Shown here piece by piece: positions 26,309-36,227 of a stretch of 43,308 nucleotides of DNA; positions within the stretch are counted from its first letter, which is position 1; each line of letters begins with the position of its first letter. The notes beneath the pieces were generated by a model, which had not been told where the DNA came from, ran no database searches, and saw nothing but the letters and a program-made list of their open reading frames with translations. Source of the DNA: Leisingera sp. ANG-M7 (GTDB taxonomy: Bacteria; Pseudomonadota; Alphaproteobacteria; Rhodobacterales; Rhodobacteraceae). A program made the position numbers and the translations under genes. Where the stretch lies: assembly GCF_000813965.1 (NCBI RefSeq), contig NZ_JWLI01000024.1:1-43308 (forward strand). Direction: 5' to 3'.

Positions 26309-27115
26309 TCAGCCGCCCTCAAACAGCGGCTTCTCCTTGCTCACAAAGGCATGATAGGCGCGCTCGAAATCCGCCGTCTGCATGCAGATTGCCTGCGCCT
26401 GCGCTTCCGCCTCAATCGCCTGCTCGATCGACATCGACCATTCCTGCGCCAGCATGGTCTTGGTCATCATGTGGCCGAAATTCGGCCCCGCCGCTATCCG
26501 CGCGGCCCAGCTCTGCGCCTCCGCATCCAATTCATCCGCCGCAACCAGCTTGTTGTGGAACCCCCAGGCATGGCCTTCCTCAGCACTCATCGAGCGCCCG
26601 GTATAGAGCAGTTCCGCCGCCCGGCCCTGGCCGATGATCCGCGGCAGAATTGCGCAAGCCCCCATGTCGCAGCCCGCCAGCCCGACCCGGGTGAACAGAA
26701 ACGCGGTCTTGGCCTCCGGCGTGGCAATCCGGATGTCGGAGGCCATGGCGATGATTGCGCCCGCGCCGACGCAGATCCCGTCAATTGCCGCAATCACCGG
26801 CTTGCCACAGTTCACCATCGCCTTGACCAGATCGCCGGTCATCCGGGTGAAGGCCAGCAGCTCCTTCATGCTCATCTTCGTCAGTGGCCCGATGATGTCA
26901 TGCACATCACCACCGGAGCAGAAATTACCGCCATTGGAGGCAAAGACCACCGCCTTGACCCTGTCGTCATAGTGCAGGTCGCGGAACCAGTCGCGCAGCT
27001 CAGCGTAGCTGTCAAAAGTCAGCGGGTTCTTCCTCTCCGGCCGGTCCAGCGACACGGTCGCGATGCCATCCTCGATCCGGCACAGAAAATGCCTTGGCTC
27101 CCGGTTCACCTTCAT
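26309..27115 (-). CDS. Enoyl-CoA hydratase/isomerase family protein
   Basis: A crotonase-fold enzyme of 268 residues. Oxyanion-hole segments are visible as [14 protein letters not shown] and [18 protein letters not shown]; such enzymes hydrate, isomerise or cleave CoA thioesters. Its ATG overlaps the MarR gene's stop by four bases, so it belongs to the same transcript as the regulator, SDR and monooxygenase. In 2-aminobenzoyl-CoA-type clusters crotonases serve the later beta-oxidation-like steps. The exact reaction is not visible. Confidence 0.92.
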   Translation of the reverse strand: MKVNREPRHFLCRIEDGIATVSLDRPERKNPLTFDSYAELRDWFRDLHYDDRVKAVVFASNGGNFCSGGDVHDIIGPLTKMSMKELLAFTRMTGDLVKAMVNCGKPVIAAIDGICVGAGAIIAMASDIRIATPEAKTAFLFTRVGLAGCDMGACAILPRIIGQGRAAELLYTGRSMSAEEGHAWGFHNKLVAADELDAEAQSWAARIAAGPNFGHMMTKTMLAQEWSMSIEQAIEAEAQAQAICMQTADFERAYHAFVSKEKPLFEGG

Positions 27116-27564
27116 GGCTTGCCTCCTTGTTCCAGCCGCCGCGCCACTGCTTCCAGGCTTTCGGCAATCCCTTGCGCCTCATCCGCGGTCAGCCCGTCAA
27201 AGGCCGCGTTGATCCAGCCCTCATGCGCCTCCGCCTGGCGGGAGAACTCAATCCGCCCCGCGTCCGTCAGCCGCACCAGATTGGCGCGGCGGTCGCCCTC
27301 GACCTTCTCCCGCTGCACGTGGCCGTCCTCGACCAGCCGCTCGACAATGCCGGTCACATTGCCGTTGGAGACTTTCAGAACCCCCGACAACTCACTCATC
27401 TTGAGGCCTTTTTCGTGCTGCATCAACGCCGCCATCACGTCAAACCTCGGCAGCGTGGTTGCAAACTCCCGCCGCAGGTTCTCGCGCACGTCGCTCTCCA
27501 CCGCCTTGGTGGCCTTCAGCACCTTCAGCCACAACCGCAGCCGGTCCTTTGATGTCGTGCTCAA
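27112..27564 (-). CDS. MarR-family transcriptional regulator (TTG start)
   Basis: A winged-helix DNA-binding protein of 150 residues, expected to act as a ligand-responsive dimer. The wHTH region runs about 35-105: [18 protein letters not shown], then [17 protein letters not shown] as the recognition helix region and a [14 protein letters not shown] wing. The start is TTG at 27564, overlapping the SDR stop as TTGA, with GGAGGAG about five bases ahead; there is no ATG before residue 43. Its place inside the catabolic operon suggests it controls that operon, perhaps through the palindrome at 30638-30665, with an aryl-CoA as effector. That link is inference. Confidence 0.9.
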   Translation of the reverse strand: MSTTSKDRLRLWLKVLKATKAVESDVRENLRREFATTLPRFDVMAALMQHEKGLKMSELSGVLKVSNGNVTGIVERLVEDGHVQREKVEGDRRANLVRLTDAGRIEFSRQAEAHEGWINAAFDGLTADEAQGIAESLEAVARRLEQGGKP

Positions 27565-28286
27565 ATCTCTCCTCCCGACACGCTCATTGCGTGCCCATTG
27601 ACCGAGGCCGCGCCTTCGGACGCCAGAAACACCGCCGCCGCTGCCACTTCCTCCGGCGCGATCAGCCGCTGTATCGGATTGCCGCCAACAACCATCTTCA
27701 GCGCCTTCTCGCGCGGTATATCATGCCGGGCCATCAGCCCGGTGATCGCGCTCTCGGCCATCTCCGTGTCAACAAACCCGGGGCAGATCGCATTGCAGGT
27801 GATCCCGCGTTTGGCGACGTCCTGCGCGACCGAGCGCACCAGCCCCAGCACCCCGTGTTTGGAAGCCGCATAGGCCGGGATCTGCGCCCCGCCCTGCAGG
27901 GATGCGGTGGAGGCGATGGCAATCAGCCGCCCGCCCGGTTCCATGCCCGCCCGCAGCGCCGCCCGGAAGGTCAGGAAAGTACCGGTCATGTTGACCGTCA
28001 GGGTCCGCTGCCAATCCTCCAGTTCAACATCCTCGATCCGCGCCGCAACGCCGGTTCCGGCATTGGCAACAACCACATCGTAGGGCGTGGCGAACAACGC
28101 CTCCACCTGCGCCTCATCCGTCACATCCGCCACGCGGATCTCCAGCCCCAGCCCCTCAGCCGCCGCCTCCAGCGGTTCCCAGCGGCGTCCGGCGATGGTG
28201 ACATGGCAGCCGTCTGCAGCTAAAGCATGGGCAATCGCCTTGCCAATCCCCGTGCCGCCGCCTGTGACCAGTACCTTGCGTGTCAT
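27561..28286 (-). CDS. SDR-family oxidoreductase
   Basis: A classical short-chain dehydrogenase of 241 residues. It shows TGGGTGIG (8-15) for cofactor binding, NAG (75-77), Ser126 and the YAASK pair Tyr139/Lys143. The start at 28286 overlaps the monooxygenase stop as ATGA; a longer in-frame start at 28406 inside that gene is rejected. In this setting it probably oxidises a 3-hydroxyacyl-CoA or a ring-hydroxy intermediate; the substrate is unproven. Confidence 0.92.
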   Translation of the reverse strand: MTRKVLVTGGGTGIGKAIAHALAADGCHVTIAGRRWEPLEAAAEGLGLEIRVADVTDEAQVEALFATPYDVVVANAGTGVAARIEDVELEDWQRTLTVNMTGTFLTFRAALRAGMEPGGRLIAIASTASLQGGAQIPAYAASKHGVLGLVRSVAQDVAKRGITCNAICPGFVDTEMAESAITGLMARHDIPREKALKMVVGGNPIQRLIAPEEVAAAAVFLASEGAASVNGHAMSVSGGEI

Positions 28287-30577
28287 GCCCGGATCACCTC
28301 CGCCTCGCGGTCCGCCAGACGCCAGGCCTGATCGCGGCCCGCGTGATAGGGCAGCGGCCAATCGCCGTGGCGGTCGCCGATCCGTGCGGCCTCGTGCAAC
28401 GTCCAATAGGGATCAGCCAGATGCGGCCGGCCCACACAAACCAGATCGGCCCGCCCCGCCATCAGGATTGAATTCGCATGATCGGCCTCATAGATATTGC
28501 CCACCGCCATGGTGGCAATCCCCGCCTCGTTACGAATCCGGTCGGAGAACGGCGTCTGGAACATGCGCCCGTAGACCGGCTGGGCGTCCGTGGATGTCTG
28601 CCCGGCTGAGACATCGATTATATCCGCACCCGCCGCGGTGAAGGCCTTGGCGATCTCAACGGCCTCCTCCGGCGTCACGCCTGCGTCGCCGACCCAGTCA
28701 TTGGCGGAGATCCTCACCGACATCGGTTTGCCTTCCGGCCAGACCGCCCGCATTGCCTGGAACACCTCCAGCGGATAGCGCAGACGGTTTTGCAAGGCGC
28801 CGCCGTACTCATCGCGCCGAATGTTCGATTTTGGCGAGATGAAGGACGAAATCAGATAGCCATGCGCGGCATGAAGTTCGATCATGTCAAACCCCGCGCG
28901 CTCCGCCATCTGCGCCGATGCAACAAATTCGCCGTGAATTTGATCCATTTCGTCCCGCGTGATCTCCCGCGGCGCCGGGTTGTTTGCCGACCAAGGGATC
29001 GCGGAGGCCGAGACCGTCTCCCAATTCCCCTCGGGCAGCGGCGCGTCCATTTCCTCCCAACCCAGCTGGGTAGAACCCTTGCGGCCTGAGTGACCGATCT
29101 GGCAACAGATCTTCGCGCTGGTCTCACCGTGGACGAAATCCGTCAGCCGCTTCCACGCCGCTTCATGCTCCGGCGCATAAAGCCCCGGGCAGCCCGGCGA
29201 GATCCGGCCCTCCGCCGACACACAGGTCATCTCGGTATAGACCAGTCCAGCCCCGCCCTTGGCGCGCTCGCCGTAATGGATCAGATGCCAATCGGTTGGG
29301 CAGCCCTCCACCGCCTTGTATTGCGCCATGGGTGAAACCACGATGCGGTTCTTCAGCTCCATCCCGCGCAAACGGTAGGGCGCGAACATCGGCGGCCGCA
29401 CCGGCGCGTCAGTTGGCGCGCCAGCCTTATCCTGAAACCATTTCTCAGCGCTTTGCAGCCACTTGGCATCGCGCAGCCGCAGGTTCTCATGGGAAATCCG
29501 CTGCGAACGGGTCAGCAGCGAGTAATTGAACTGCACCGGATCCATATCCAGGTAGCGCTCAACCTCCTCGAACCACTCCAGCGAGTTGCGCGCCGCCGAT
29601 TGCAGCCGCAGCACATCCAGCCGGCGCTCCTCCTGATAGCGCTCAAAGGCGCGCTCCAGCGTCGGCTCAGTGCTGACCAGTTCCGCCAGCGCAATGGCAC
29701 TGTCAAACGCCAGCCGCGACCCCGACCCGATGGAAAAATGCGCCGTGGCAGAGGCATCCCCCAGCAGAACGACGTTCTCGTGATGCCACTTCTCGCACAG
29801 CACCCGCGGAAAATTGATCCACACCGCCGCCCCGCGCAGATGCGCCGCGTTGGACATCAGCGCATGACCATCCAGATGATCGGCAAAGATCTCCTCGCAG
29901 GTGCGGATGATCTCCTCCTTGCTCATCCCCTCAAAGCCCCAGGCTTCCCAGGTCTCAGGAGAGCATTCGACAATCACCGTCGCGGTATCCGCATCGAATT
30001 GATAGGCGTGGATCCACATCCAGCCGTGTTTGGTCTTCTCGAAGATGAAGGTGAAAGCATCATCGAATTTCTGATGCGTGCCCAGCCAGATGAACTTGCA
30101 GGGCCGCACGTCGATTTCCGGTTTAAAATGTTCCGCGAACTCATTGCGGACACTGGAATTCAGCCCGTCGCAGCCGACCACCAGATCATAGTCTTTCTGA
30201 TACTCCGACGCAGGCTTCGCGGCGGTTTCGAACTGCAGGTCCACGCCCAGCTCCCGGGCCCGGTCCTGCAGCAACAGCAGCATCTGCTTGCGCCCGATCC
30301 CGGCGAACCCGTGCCCGCCCGACACCGTGCGGGTGCCATTGTGCACGACCGCGATGTCATCCCAATAGACAAAGCTTTCGCGGATCGCCTCGGCGCTCTT
30401 CGGGTCGTTGGCGCTTAGGTTTTCCAGCGCGTCATCCGACAGCACCACGCCCCAGCCAAAGGTATCATCAGGCCTGTTGCGTTCGACCACCGTGACCTCG
30501 GCCTCCGGCTGGCGCAGCTTCATCGAGATGGCAAAGTAGAGGCCCGCAGGCCCTCCTCCCAGACAGACGACTTTCAT
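28283..30577 (-). CDS. Flavin monooxygenase / OYE-like reductase fusion (2-aminobenzoyl-CoA or salicylyl-CoA type)
   Basis: A two-domain flavoenzyme of 764 residues. The first 390 residues are a class A FAD monooxygenase: GGGPAG (7-12), [10 protein letters not shown] and [17 protein letters not shown]. From about 392 an old-yellow-enzyme barrel follows, with HSGRKGS near 496 and [14 protein letters not shown] near 569. The architecture matches 2-aminobenzoyl-CoA monooxygenase/reductase of Azoarcus evansii and proteins labelled salicylyl-CoA 5-hydroxylase/oxidoreductase. It would hydroxylate and then reduce the CoA-bound ring. GGAAGGG (30584-30590) is six bases ahead of the ATG at 30577 but abuts the alternative ATG at 30583, so I prefer 30577. 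It is the first gene of the operon. Confidence 0.9.
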   Translation of the reverse strand: MKVVCLGGGPAGLYFAISMKLRQPEAEVTVVERNRPDDTFGWGVVLSDDALENLSANDPKSAEAIRESFVYWDDIAVVHNGTRTVSGGHGFAGIGRKQMLLLLQDRARELGVDLQFETAAKPASEYQKDYDLVVGCDGLNSSVRNEFAEHFKPEIDVRPCKFIWLGTHQKFDDAFTFIFEKTKHGWMWIHAYQFDADTATVIVECSPETWEAWGFEGMSKEEIIRTCEEIFADHLDGHALMSNAAHLRGAAVWINFPRVLCEKWHHENVVLLGDASATAHFSIGSGSRLAFDSAIALAELVSTEPTLERAFERYQEERRLDVLRLQSAARNSLEWFEEVERYLDMDPVQFNYSLLTRSQRISHENLRLRDAKWLQSAEKWFQDKAGAPTDAPVRPPMFAPYRLRGMELKNRIVVSPMAQYKAVEGCPTDWHLIHYGERAKGGAGLVYTEMTCVSAEGRISPGCPGLYAPEHEAAWKRLTDFVHGETSAKICCQIGHSGRKGSTQLGWEEMDAPLPEGNWETVSASAIPWSANNPAPREITRDEMDQIHGEFVASAQMAERAGFDMIELHAAHGYLISSFISPKSNIRRDEYGGALQNRLRYPLEVFQAMRAVWPEGKPMSVRISANDWVGDAGVTPEEAVEIAKAFTAAGADIIDVSAGQTSTDAQPVYGRMFQTPFSDRIRNEAGIATMAVGNIYEADHANSILMAGRADLVCVGRPHLADPYWTLHEAARIGDRHGDWPLPYHAGRDQAWRLADREAEVIRA

Positions 30578-30637
30578 GATCATCCCTTCCCGTTCAGCGC
30601 ACGTCTCTGAAGATCAGGATAAGCAGGTCCCGAAAAA

Positions 30638-30665
30638 CTTCAAGCATAAAGTTTTAAGCTTGAAG
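30638..30665. promoter_or_regulatory. 28-bp palindrome, probable MarR operator
   Basis: Arms CTTCAAGC (30638-30645) and GCTTGAAG (30658-30665) flank ATAAAGTTTTAA, which itself contains TAAA and TTTA in dyad. Twelve of 14 position pairs are complementary about the centre 30651/30652. It lies 61-88 bases ahead of the monooxygenase start. Size and position fit a MarR-dimer site that would also overlap a promoter. Binding by the operon's own MarR protein is inferred. Confidence 0.65.
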
Positions 30666-30734
30666 CAAATCGGCGCACCCGCCTTCGCTGCGGCCGTTGC
30701 GCCAGGCCGCCGGGTCCGTACATGCAGAAACCAG

Positions 30735-30758
30735 GCCTGCACCAGCGGTGGCGCAGGC
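30735..30758 (-). terminator. Possible terminator of ptsP
   Basis: On the minus strand GCCTG, a 3-nt bulge, CACC, a 3-nt loop, GGTG and CAGGC form an imperfect hairpin. Only TTT follows within a few bases, so this is a weak candidate. Confidence 0.3.
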
Positions 30759-30772
30759 TGCCCCGGCGCCGG

Positions 30773-33013
30773 TCACAGCCCCCGCAGGTATTCCATAACG
30801 GCCGGGCGCACCGCCTGATCGCCGCGGTGGCGGGCATCCGAGATGATCTTGCGCAGCTCGCCCAGATCCACCCGCAGCAGCAGCGACTTCACCGGCCCGA
30901 TGGACGCCGGGCGCATCGACAGCGTGCGGATGCCCATGGCGGCTAGGCAGACGGCCTCAACCGGGCGGCCTGCATCCTCACCGCAGAAGCTCAGCGGCGT
31001 GCCGGAAATCGCGCAGCGCTCCACAATCCGCTCGATAAAGCTCAGGAAGCTGACGTTCAGCGTGTCATAGCGCCGCCGCACCCGCTCATTCTCGCGGTCG
31101 GCAGCAAAGAAGAACTGCTTCAGGTCATTGCCGCCGATCGAAATAAAGGCCACCTCGTCAAAGAACTTCTGCGGCGCATAGGCCAGCGACGGTGTTTCCA
31201 GCATCGCGCCGATTTTCAGGTCAGCAGGCAGCACATGGCCCAGGATGCGCTCGCGCTCAATGGTCTTTTCCACTTCCGCCCGGGCAGAGCGGTATTCCTC
31301 GAACTGGGCGACAAAAGGGAACATGATCGACAGCGGACGCCCCTCGGCAGAGCGCAGCAGCGCCTGCAGCTGCATCCGCATCACACCCGGCTTGTCCAGG
31401 CCCACCCGGATTGCCCGCCAGCCCAGCGCCGGATTCGGCTCATCGGTGGGCTTCATGTAGGGCAGCACCTTGTCAGAGCCGATATCCAGCGTGCGGAACA
31501 CCACAGGCTTGCCGTGCGCAGCATCCAGCACCCGTTTGTACAGCGCCACCAGCTCCGACCGCTTCGGCATCTGGTTGCGCACCAGGAACTGCAGCTCGGT
31601 CCGGAACAACCCAACGCCCTCGGCTCCGGAGCCATCCAGCGACGGCAGATCCGCCATCAGGCCCGCGTTCATCACCATGTTGATGCGCTGCCCGTCGGTG
31701 GTCACCGCAGGTTTGTCGCGGATCGAGGCATAGCGCTCCTGCGCTTTGGTGTGCATCGCGATCTTGTCGCGGAAGGCGCCGACAACGGTGTCGTCCGGAC
31801 GCAGATGCACCACGCCCTGGTCACCATCCACCATGATGTGGTCACCATTCAGCGCCTCGGTGGTGACCCGCTTGGCATTGACCACCAGCGGAATTGCCAG
31901 CGCCCGCGCAACAATCGCGGCGTGAGAGCCGACTGAGCCCTCCTCCAGCACAATCCCGCGCAAAGAACGTCCGTATTCCAGCAGGTCGCCGGGGCCGATG
32001 TTGCGGGCAATCAAGATCGGGTTTTCCGGCAGCTCCGCCCCGGTGTTGGCGCCCTGCCCGGTCAAAATCCTAAGCAGCCGGTTCGACAGGTCGTCCAGAT
32101 CGCTCAGCCGTTCGCGCAAGTAAGCGTCCTGCACCTGGCTCATCCGGGCCCGGGCCTGGGACTGCTCCTTTTCCACTGCCGCCTCGGCGCTGAGGCCCCG
32201 GGCAATGTCTTCTTCCATCCGCCGCATCCAGCCCTTGGAGTTGGCAAACATCCTATAGGCTTCAAGGACTTGCAGCTGTTCCTTGTCGCCATTGCGCGAC
32301 ACTTCCAGCATCTTGTCAACGCCGACCCGCAGTTCCTCCACCGCGTCGTTCAGCCGCTCCAGTTCCTTGTGCGGATCATCGGCAATCGGGTTGGTCACGA
32401 TCACCCGCGGCTCATGCAGCCAGACATGGCCCTCTGCTGCACCCTCCTGTGCGGAAATCCCATGGATCAGAACCGCCTGCTGGTGCAGCGGCGACAGCGC
32501 CGCGCCCTCGCCGACAAAGGCACCTAGTTCGGTCATCTCGGCGATCACCATCGCCACCACTTCCAGCGCATAAACCGCATCCGCCGAGAACTCGCGCGCT
32601 TCTCTGGACTGCACCACCAGCACGCCCAGCATCTCGCCCAGACGCTGCACCGGCACGCCCAAGAAGGAGGAAAACCGCTCCTCCCCGGTTTCCGGCATAT
32701 AGCGGAAACCCTTGGCATTGGGTGCATCCGGCGTGTTCACCACCTTGCCGTATTTGGCAACACGGCCCACCAGCCCCTCGCCGATCCGCATCCGGGTCTG
32801 GTGTACCGATTCTGTATTCAGGCCCTCTGTCGCGCACAGCTCCAGCGTCTCATCATCGCGGAACAAATAGACCGAGCACACCTCAGTCCCCATGCTGTCA
32901 GCGATCAGATGGGTGATCTTGTCGAGCCGCGCCTGGCCGGCGTCATCGCCCGCCATCGCCTCGCGTAAACGAACCAGAAGCTTCCGGCTTTCGGATTCCG
33001 TCGTATCGGCCAT
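30773..33013 (-). CDS. ptsP: Nitrogen phosphotransferase system enzyme I (EI-Ntr)
   Basis: A cytoplasmic PEP-dependent phosphotransferase of 746 residues that starts the PTS-Ntr relay to NPr and EIIA-Ntr, linking nitrogen state to potassium and metabolic control. An N-terminal GAF domain (about 18-155) senses small molecules. The swivelling domain carries the phosphoryl histidine in GSHAAIVARALAIPLV (His364). The C-terminal PEP barrel includes GLFRTELQFL and the FCGEDAGRP region. The start at 33013 has GGAGAGG upstream; an in-frame start at 33214 would add 67 Cys/Gly-rich residues unlike the family. It lies downstream of lysC on the same strand, an order I have often seen in alphaproteobacteria. 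Confidence 0.95.
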   Translation of the reverse strand: MADTTESESRKLLVRLREAMAGDDAGQARLDKITHLIADSMGTEVCSVYLFRDDETLELCATEGLNTESVHQTRMRIGEGLVGRVAKYGKVVNTPDAPNAKGFRYMPETGEERFSSFLGVPVQRLGEMLGVLVVQSREAREFSADAVYALEVVAMVIAEMTELGAFVGEGAALSPLHQQAVLIHGISAQEGAAEGHVWLHEPRVIVTNPIADDPHKELERLNDAVEELRVGVDKMLEVSRNGDKEQLQVLEAYRMFANSKGWMRRMEEDIARGLSAEAAVEKEQSQARARMSQVQDAYLRERLSDLDDLSNRLLRILTGQGANTGAELPENPILIARNIGPGDLLEYGRSLRGIVLEEGSVGSHAAIVARALAIPLVVNAKRVTTEALNGDHIMVDGDQGVVHLRPDDTVVGAFRDKIAMHTKAQERYASIRDKPAVTTDGQRINMVMNAGLMADLPSLDGSGAEGVGLFRTELQFLVRNQMPKRSELVALYKRVLDAAHGKPVVFRTLDIGSDKVLPYMKPTDEPNPALGWRAIRVGLDKPGVMRMQLQALLRSAEGRPLSIMFPFVAQFEEYRSARAEVEKTIERERILGHVLPADLKIGAMLETPSLAYAPQKFFDEVAFISIGGNDLKQFFFAADRENERVRRRYDTLNVSFLSFIERIVERCAISGTPLSFCGEDAGRPVEAVCLAAMGIRTLSMRPASIGPVKSLLLRVDLGELRKIISDARHRGDQAVRPAVMEYLRGL

Positions 33014-33231
33014 TCTCACCCTCTCCCGAGGTTTATTCCCCGCACACTGCCGCCCTGATTGCTCTCTGGAAACGGGCACCGCCCAGAGTAGTACGCCAGC
33101 GCTCTCTCCTCCACCCACTTGTCCCACCCCGGCGGAAAAAGTCCAAGAGTTTTTGCAGCATGGCCCACAATCAAAGCAACCTGCCTGAGCCGTAAGCCAA
33201 ACACCGCCGACCACCGGGCAGACATGACAAA

Positions 33232-33248
33232 GGCGCCTGAACGGCGCC
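33232..33248 (-). terminator. Probable terminator of lysC
   Basis: A perfect 6-bp stem GGCGCC (33232-33237) and GGCGCC (33243-33248) with a TGAAC loop lies 38 bases past the lysC stop. On the minus strand it is followed by TTTGTC, a weak T-run. Extension by flanking A/T pairs needs one bulged base. Confidence 0.55.
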
Positions 33249-33285
33249 CTTGCGAGTCTCGTGATACTCTTTTTAGAAGAAGCGC

Positions 33286-34524
33286 TTAACTTGCTTTTTC
33301 CAGCTCGAACGCATCATGCAGCGCCTGCACGGCCAGTTCCATGTATTTGCGGTCGATCAGAACAGAGATTTTGATTTCGGAGGTGGTAATCACCTTGATG
33401 TTGATGCCCTCATCCGACAGCACCTTGAACATCTTGGCGGCCACGCCCGACTGCGAGCGCATACCGATGCCCACCACCGACACCTTTGCGACATCCTTGT
33501 CGGCCAGCAGCTCGGCATAATTCAGCTCGCCCTGCTCCTTGATAGCCAGGAGCGCTTTCTCGGCGCGGGCCACCTGATCGGTCGGGCAGGAGAAGGTCAT
33601 GTCGGTGCGGCCATCTTCCGAGACGTCCTGCACGATCATGTCGACATTCACACCCGCCTCGGACAACGTGGTGAAGATCGTCGCTGCGATCCCCGGGCGG
33701 TCGGCTACCGACTGCACGGTCAGCTTGGCCTCATCGCGGGAGTAGGCAACGCCGTTTACAACATTGGATTCCATGATTTCCTCCTCGTCGCAGACCAGGG
33801 TTCCGGCCTCGTCGGACTGTTCCTCAAAGCTCGACAGCACGCGCAGTTTCACATTGTAGCGCATTGCCAGTTCAACCGAGCGTGTTTGCAGCACCTTGGC
33901 CCCCAGCGAGGCCAGCTCCAGCATTTCCTCGAACGCAATCTTGTCCAGCTTGCGCGCCTTGCCGCAGATCCGCGGGTCGGTGGTATAAACGCCGTCCACA
34001 TCGGTATAAATATCGCAGCGCTCAGCTTCAAACGCGGCGGCAAAGGCCACCGCGGTGGTGTCGGACCCGCCCCGGCCCAGGGTGGTAATGCGGCCCTCAG
34101 GGCTGATGCCCTGGAAACCGGCAACAACCGCCACCTTCATGCCTTCGGCAAACTTGGCATTGATGTTTTCCGGCGGGATCTCCTCGATCCGCGCCTGGCT
34201 GTGCGCTGAGCTGGTCTTAAGCGGAACCTGCCAGCCCTGCCAGCTGCGCGCCGGGATATCCATCTCCTGCAGCGTCAGAGCCATCAGGCCCGCGGTCACA
34301 TTCTCGCCGGAGGACACCACGGCATCATATTCGCGCGCGTCATACAGCGGCGAGGTCTCGTCGACCCAGCCCACCAGCTCATTGGTCTTGCCGGACATGG
34401 CAGAGACGATGACGATCACGTCGTAGCCCTTGGCCACCTCAACGCCGACGCGTTTGGCGGCGCGGCGGATGCGGTCCAGGTTGGCGACAGACGTGCCGCC
34501 GAATTTCATCACAAGTACGGGCAT
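33286..34524 (-). CDS. lysC: Aspartate kinase
   Basis: Phosphorylates L-aspartate in the first step toward lysine, threonine, methionine and diaminopimelate. The 412 residues begin with the kinase motif KFGGTSV (7-13), followed by VSAMSGKTNELV, SSGENV and GRGGSDTTAVA. Two ACT domains (about 265-330 and 345-405) give allosteric feedback control by lysine and/or threonine. The ATG at 34524 has GGGAGA about ten bases ahead; the longer in-frame start at 34665 is rejected. It is monocistronic by spacing. Confidence 0.96.
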   Translation of the reverse strand: MPVLVMKFGGTSVANLDRIRRAAKRVGVEVAKGYDVIVIVSAMSGKTNELVGWVDETSPLYDAREYDAVVSSGENVTAGLMALTLQEMDIPARSWQGWQVPLKTSSAHSQARIEEIPPENINAKFAEGMKVAVVAGFQGISPEGRITTLGRGGSDTTAVAFAAAFEAERCDIYTDVDGVYTTDPRICGKARKLDKIAFEEMLELASLGAKVLQTRSVELAMRYNVKLRVLSSFEEQSDEAGTLVCDEEEIMESNVVNGVAYSRDEAKLTVQSVADRPGIAATIFTTLSEAGVNVDMIVQDVSEDGRTDMTFSCPTDQVARAEKALLAIKEQGELNYAELLADKDVAKVSVVGIGMRSQSGVAAKMFKVLSDEGINIKVITTSEIKISVLIDRKYMELAVQALHDAFELEKAS

Positions 34525-34731
34525 ATGGAACGGGTCTCCCTGCGCTTGCGGGTTTCGGTCCCGTGCCTCATATGCGAGCCGCCCCCCAAGGGCAAGGGCG
34601 TGCGGGTCTTCAGGGCAAGGAAGCTGCGGTCCTGTCAGGGATTCCAGCGCGGCAAAGCGCCACAAGGCGTCAGCTGCGCAATTTCTGCCAATCAGGCTGT
34701 ATCCCTGAGCGGTTGATCCGCCCGCCTTTCA

Positions 34732-36180
34732 TCAGGCGCGCCAGAACCTCACTGTCAGGATCGCGTAAACCGCCATCAGCTCCAGCCGGCCAATCAGCAT
34801 TGCAACGCTCAAAATCCACTTCGCCGGATCGTTGAGGGATGAGAAATTGCCCGCAGGCCCGATGATGTCCCCCAGCCCTGGCCCGATATTGGCTACTGCC
34901 GTCGCCGCGCCGGAGACCGAGGTCACGAAATCCAGCCCGGTCAGTGCCAGCATCCAGGCGACGATGCCGATGGTCACCACGAAGAACATGAAGAAGGAGA
35001 TCACCGAGCTGAGAACATCGGCACTGACCGCCCGCCCCTCGAACCGCGGGACAAAGATTCCATGAGGAGACCGGATCCGTTGAATCTGCACCCGGATCGC
35101 CGAGAACAGCAGCTGATAACGGAAGATCTTCACTGAACAGGCCGTGGAGCCCGCGCACCCCCCGATCAGCCCGATGAAAAAGAATACCATGATCAGAAAG
35201 CTGCCCCAGCCCATGTAGTCCACGCTGGCATAGCCGGTGCCCGAGATGATCGAGGTGATGTTGAACAGCGCCTCGCGGAACGCCTGTTCGGGGTGATGCG
35301 GGAAAACATAGACCAGCACGCTGCTGGTGACGATGACCAGCAGCAGGATGAGGATCAGGAACACCCGTATCTGGCTGTCGCGGAACAGCGGCTCCGCATG
35401 GCCGTTGATCAGCTGCACATAACGCACAAACGGCAGCGCGGCGATGATCATAAAGACCGAAGCTGCATATTCCGCAGGCCCCGAAAAGGTGCCGAAGGAG
35501 GCGTCGTAGTTGGAAAACCCGCCGGTGGACATGGTGGTCAGCGCATGCACCAGCGCATCAAACCCCTCCAAGCCCAGCATCAGGTAGACAATCATGCACA
35601 TCAGCGTCAGCGTCACATAGATCAAGGAGATCTGTTTGGCGATCGCCTGCGCGCGCGGCAGGATTTTCCCCATGGTATCAAAGGCTTCGGATCGGAAGAT
35701 CTGCATCCCCCCAACCCTCAGCTCGGGCAGGAACACCATCGCCACAACAATGATGCCAATGCCGCCCAGCCATTGCAGGATGCCGCGCCACAGCAGCAGC
35801 CCGCGCGGCAGATCATCCAGGCCGGAAATGACGGTTGAGCCGGTGGTGGTCAGCCCCGACATCGCCTCGAAAAAAGCATCGACAAACCGCAGCTCGGTTG
35901 CCCCCAGCATCAAGGGCACGGCCCCGAACAGCGGCAGCGCCACCCAGACCAGCGTGGTCAGAAGGAAGGTCTGGCGGATGCTCAGTCCCTCCTTCACCCC
36001 GTTGGCACAGCTCAGCGACAAGAGCCCGCCCACCAGGACGGTGAACACGGCGCTCTCCAGGAAAACGGGCCACTCGCCCCGGCCATCATAAAGATCGACC
36101 AGCAGCGGGAACACCATCATGGCTCCCAGAATAACGACCAGCAGGCCGATGACATACCCAACCGGGCGGAGATCCAACAT
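34732..36180 (-). CDS. trkH: TrkH-family potassium uptake protein
   Basis: The membrane channel subunit of a Trk/Ktr-type potassium uptake system, 482 residues, with about 10 membrane segments in four pore repeats. Filter-like loops are TTTGST (111-116), MSTGGFS, ISGTGYAS and GGCAGSTACS. The cytoplasmic gating partner TrkA is not in this window. AGGGAG lies about a dozen bases before the ATG. ptsP nearby also relates to potassium control through EIIA-Ntr in other bacteria, but the two are not one operon. Confidence 0.94.
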   Translation of the reverse strand: MLDLRPVGYVIGLLVVILGAMMVFPLLVDLYDGRGEWPVFLESAVFTVLVGGLLSLSCANGVKEGLSIRQTFLLTTLVWVALPLFGAVPLMLGATELRFVDAFFEAMSGLTTTGSTVISGLDDLPRGLLLWRGILQWLGGIGIIVVAMVFLPELRVGGMQIFRSEAFDTMGKILPRAQAIAKQISLIYVTLTLMCMIVYLMLGLEGFDALVHALTTMSTGGFSNYDASFGTFSGPAEYAASVFMIIAALPFVRYVQLINGHAEPLFRDSQIRVFLILILLLVIVTSSVLVYVFPHHPEQAFREALFNITSIISGTGYASVDYMGWGSFLIMVFFFIGLIGGCAGSTACSVKIFRYQLLFSAIRVQIQRIRSPHGIFVPRFEGRAVSADVLSSVISFFMFFVVTIGIVAWMLALTGLDFVTSVSGAATAVANIGPGLGDIIGPAGNFSSLNDPAKWILSVAMLIGRLELMAVYAILTVRFWRA

Positions 36181-36227
36181 GCGGCGCAGCGTTGGCTCCC
36201 TGCGCGGCCGGTGTCAAGTGGGCGGCG

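Noticed and set aside
26078-27601. 507-codon plus-strand open frame across the hydratase and MarR genes
   Set aside because: It is the mirror of well-supported minus-strand genes and has no recognisable domain.
33014-33214. N-terminal extension of ptsP by 67 residues
   Set aside because: The added residues are Cys/Gly/Trp-rich and unlike EI-Ntr; the ATG at 33013 has its own ribosome binding site and the GAF domain follows at normal distance.
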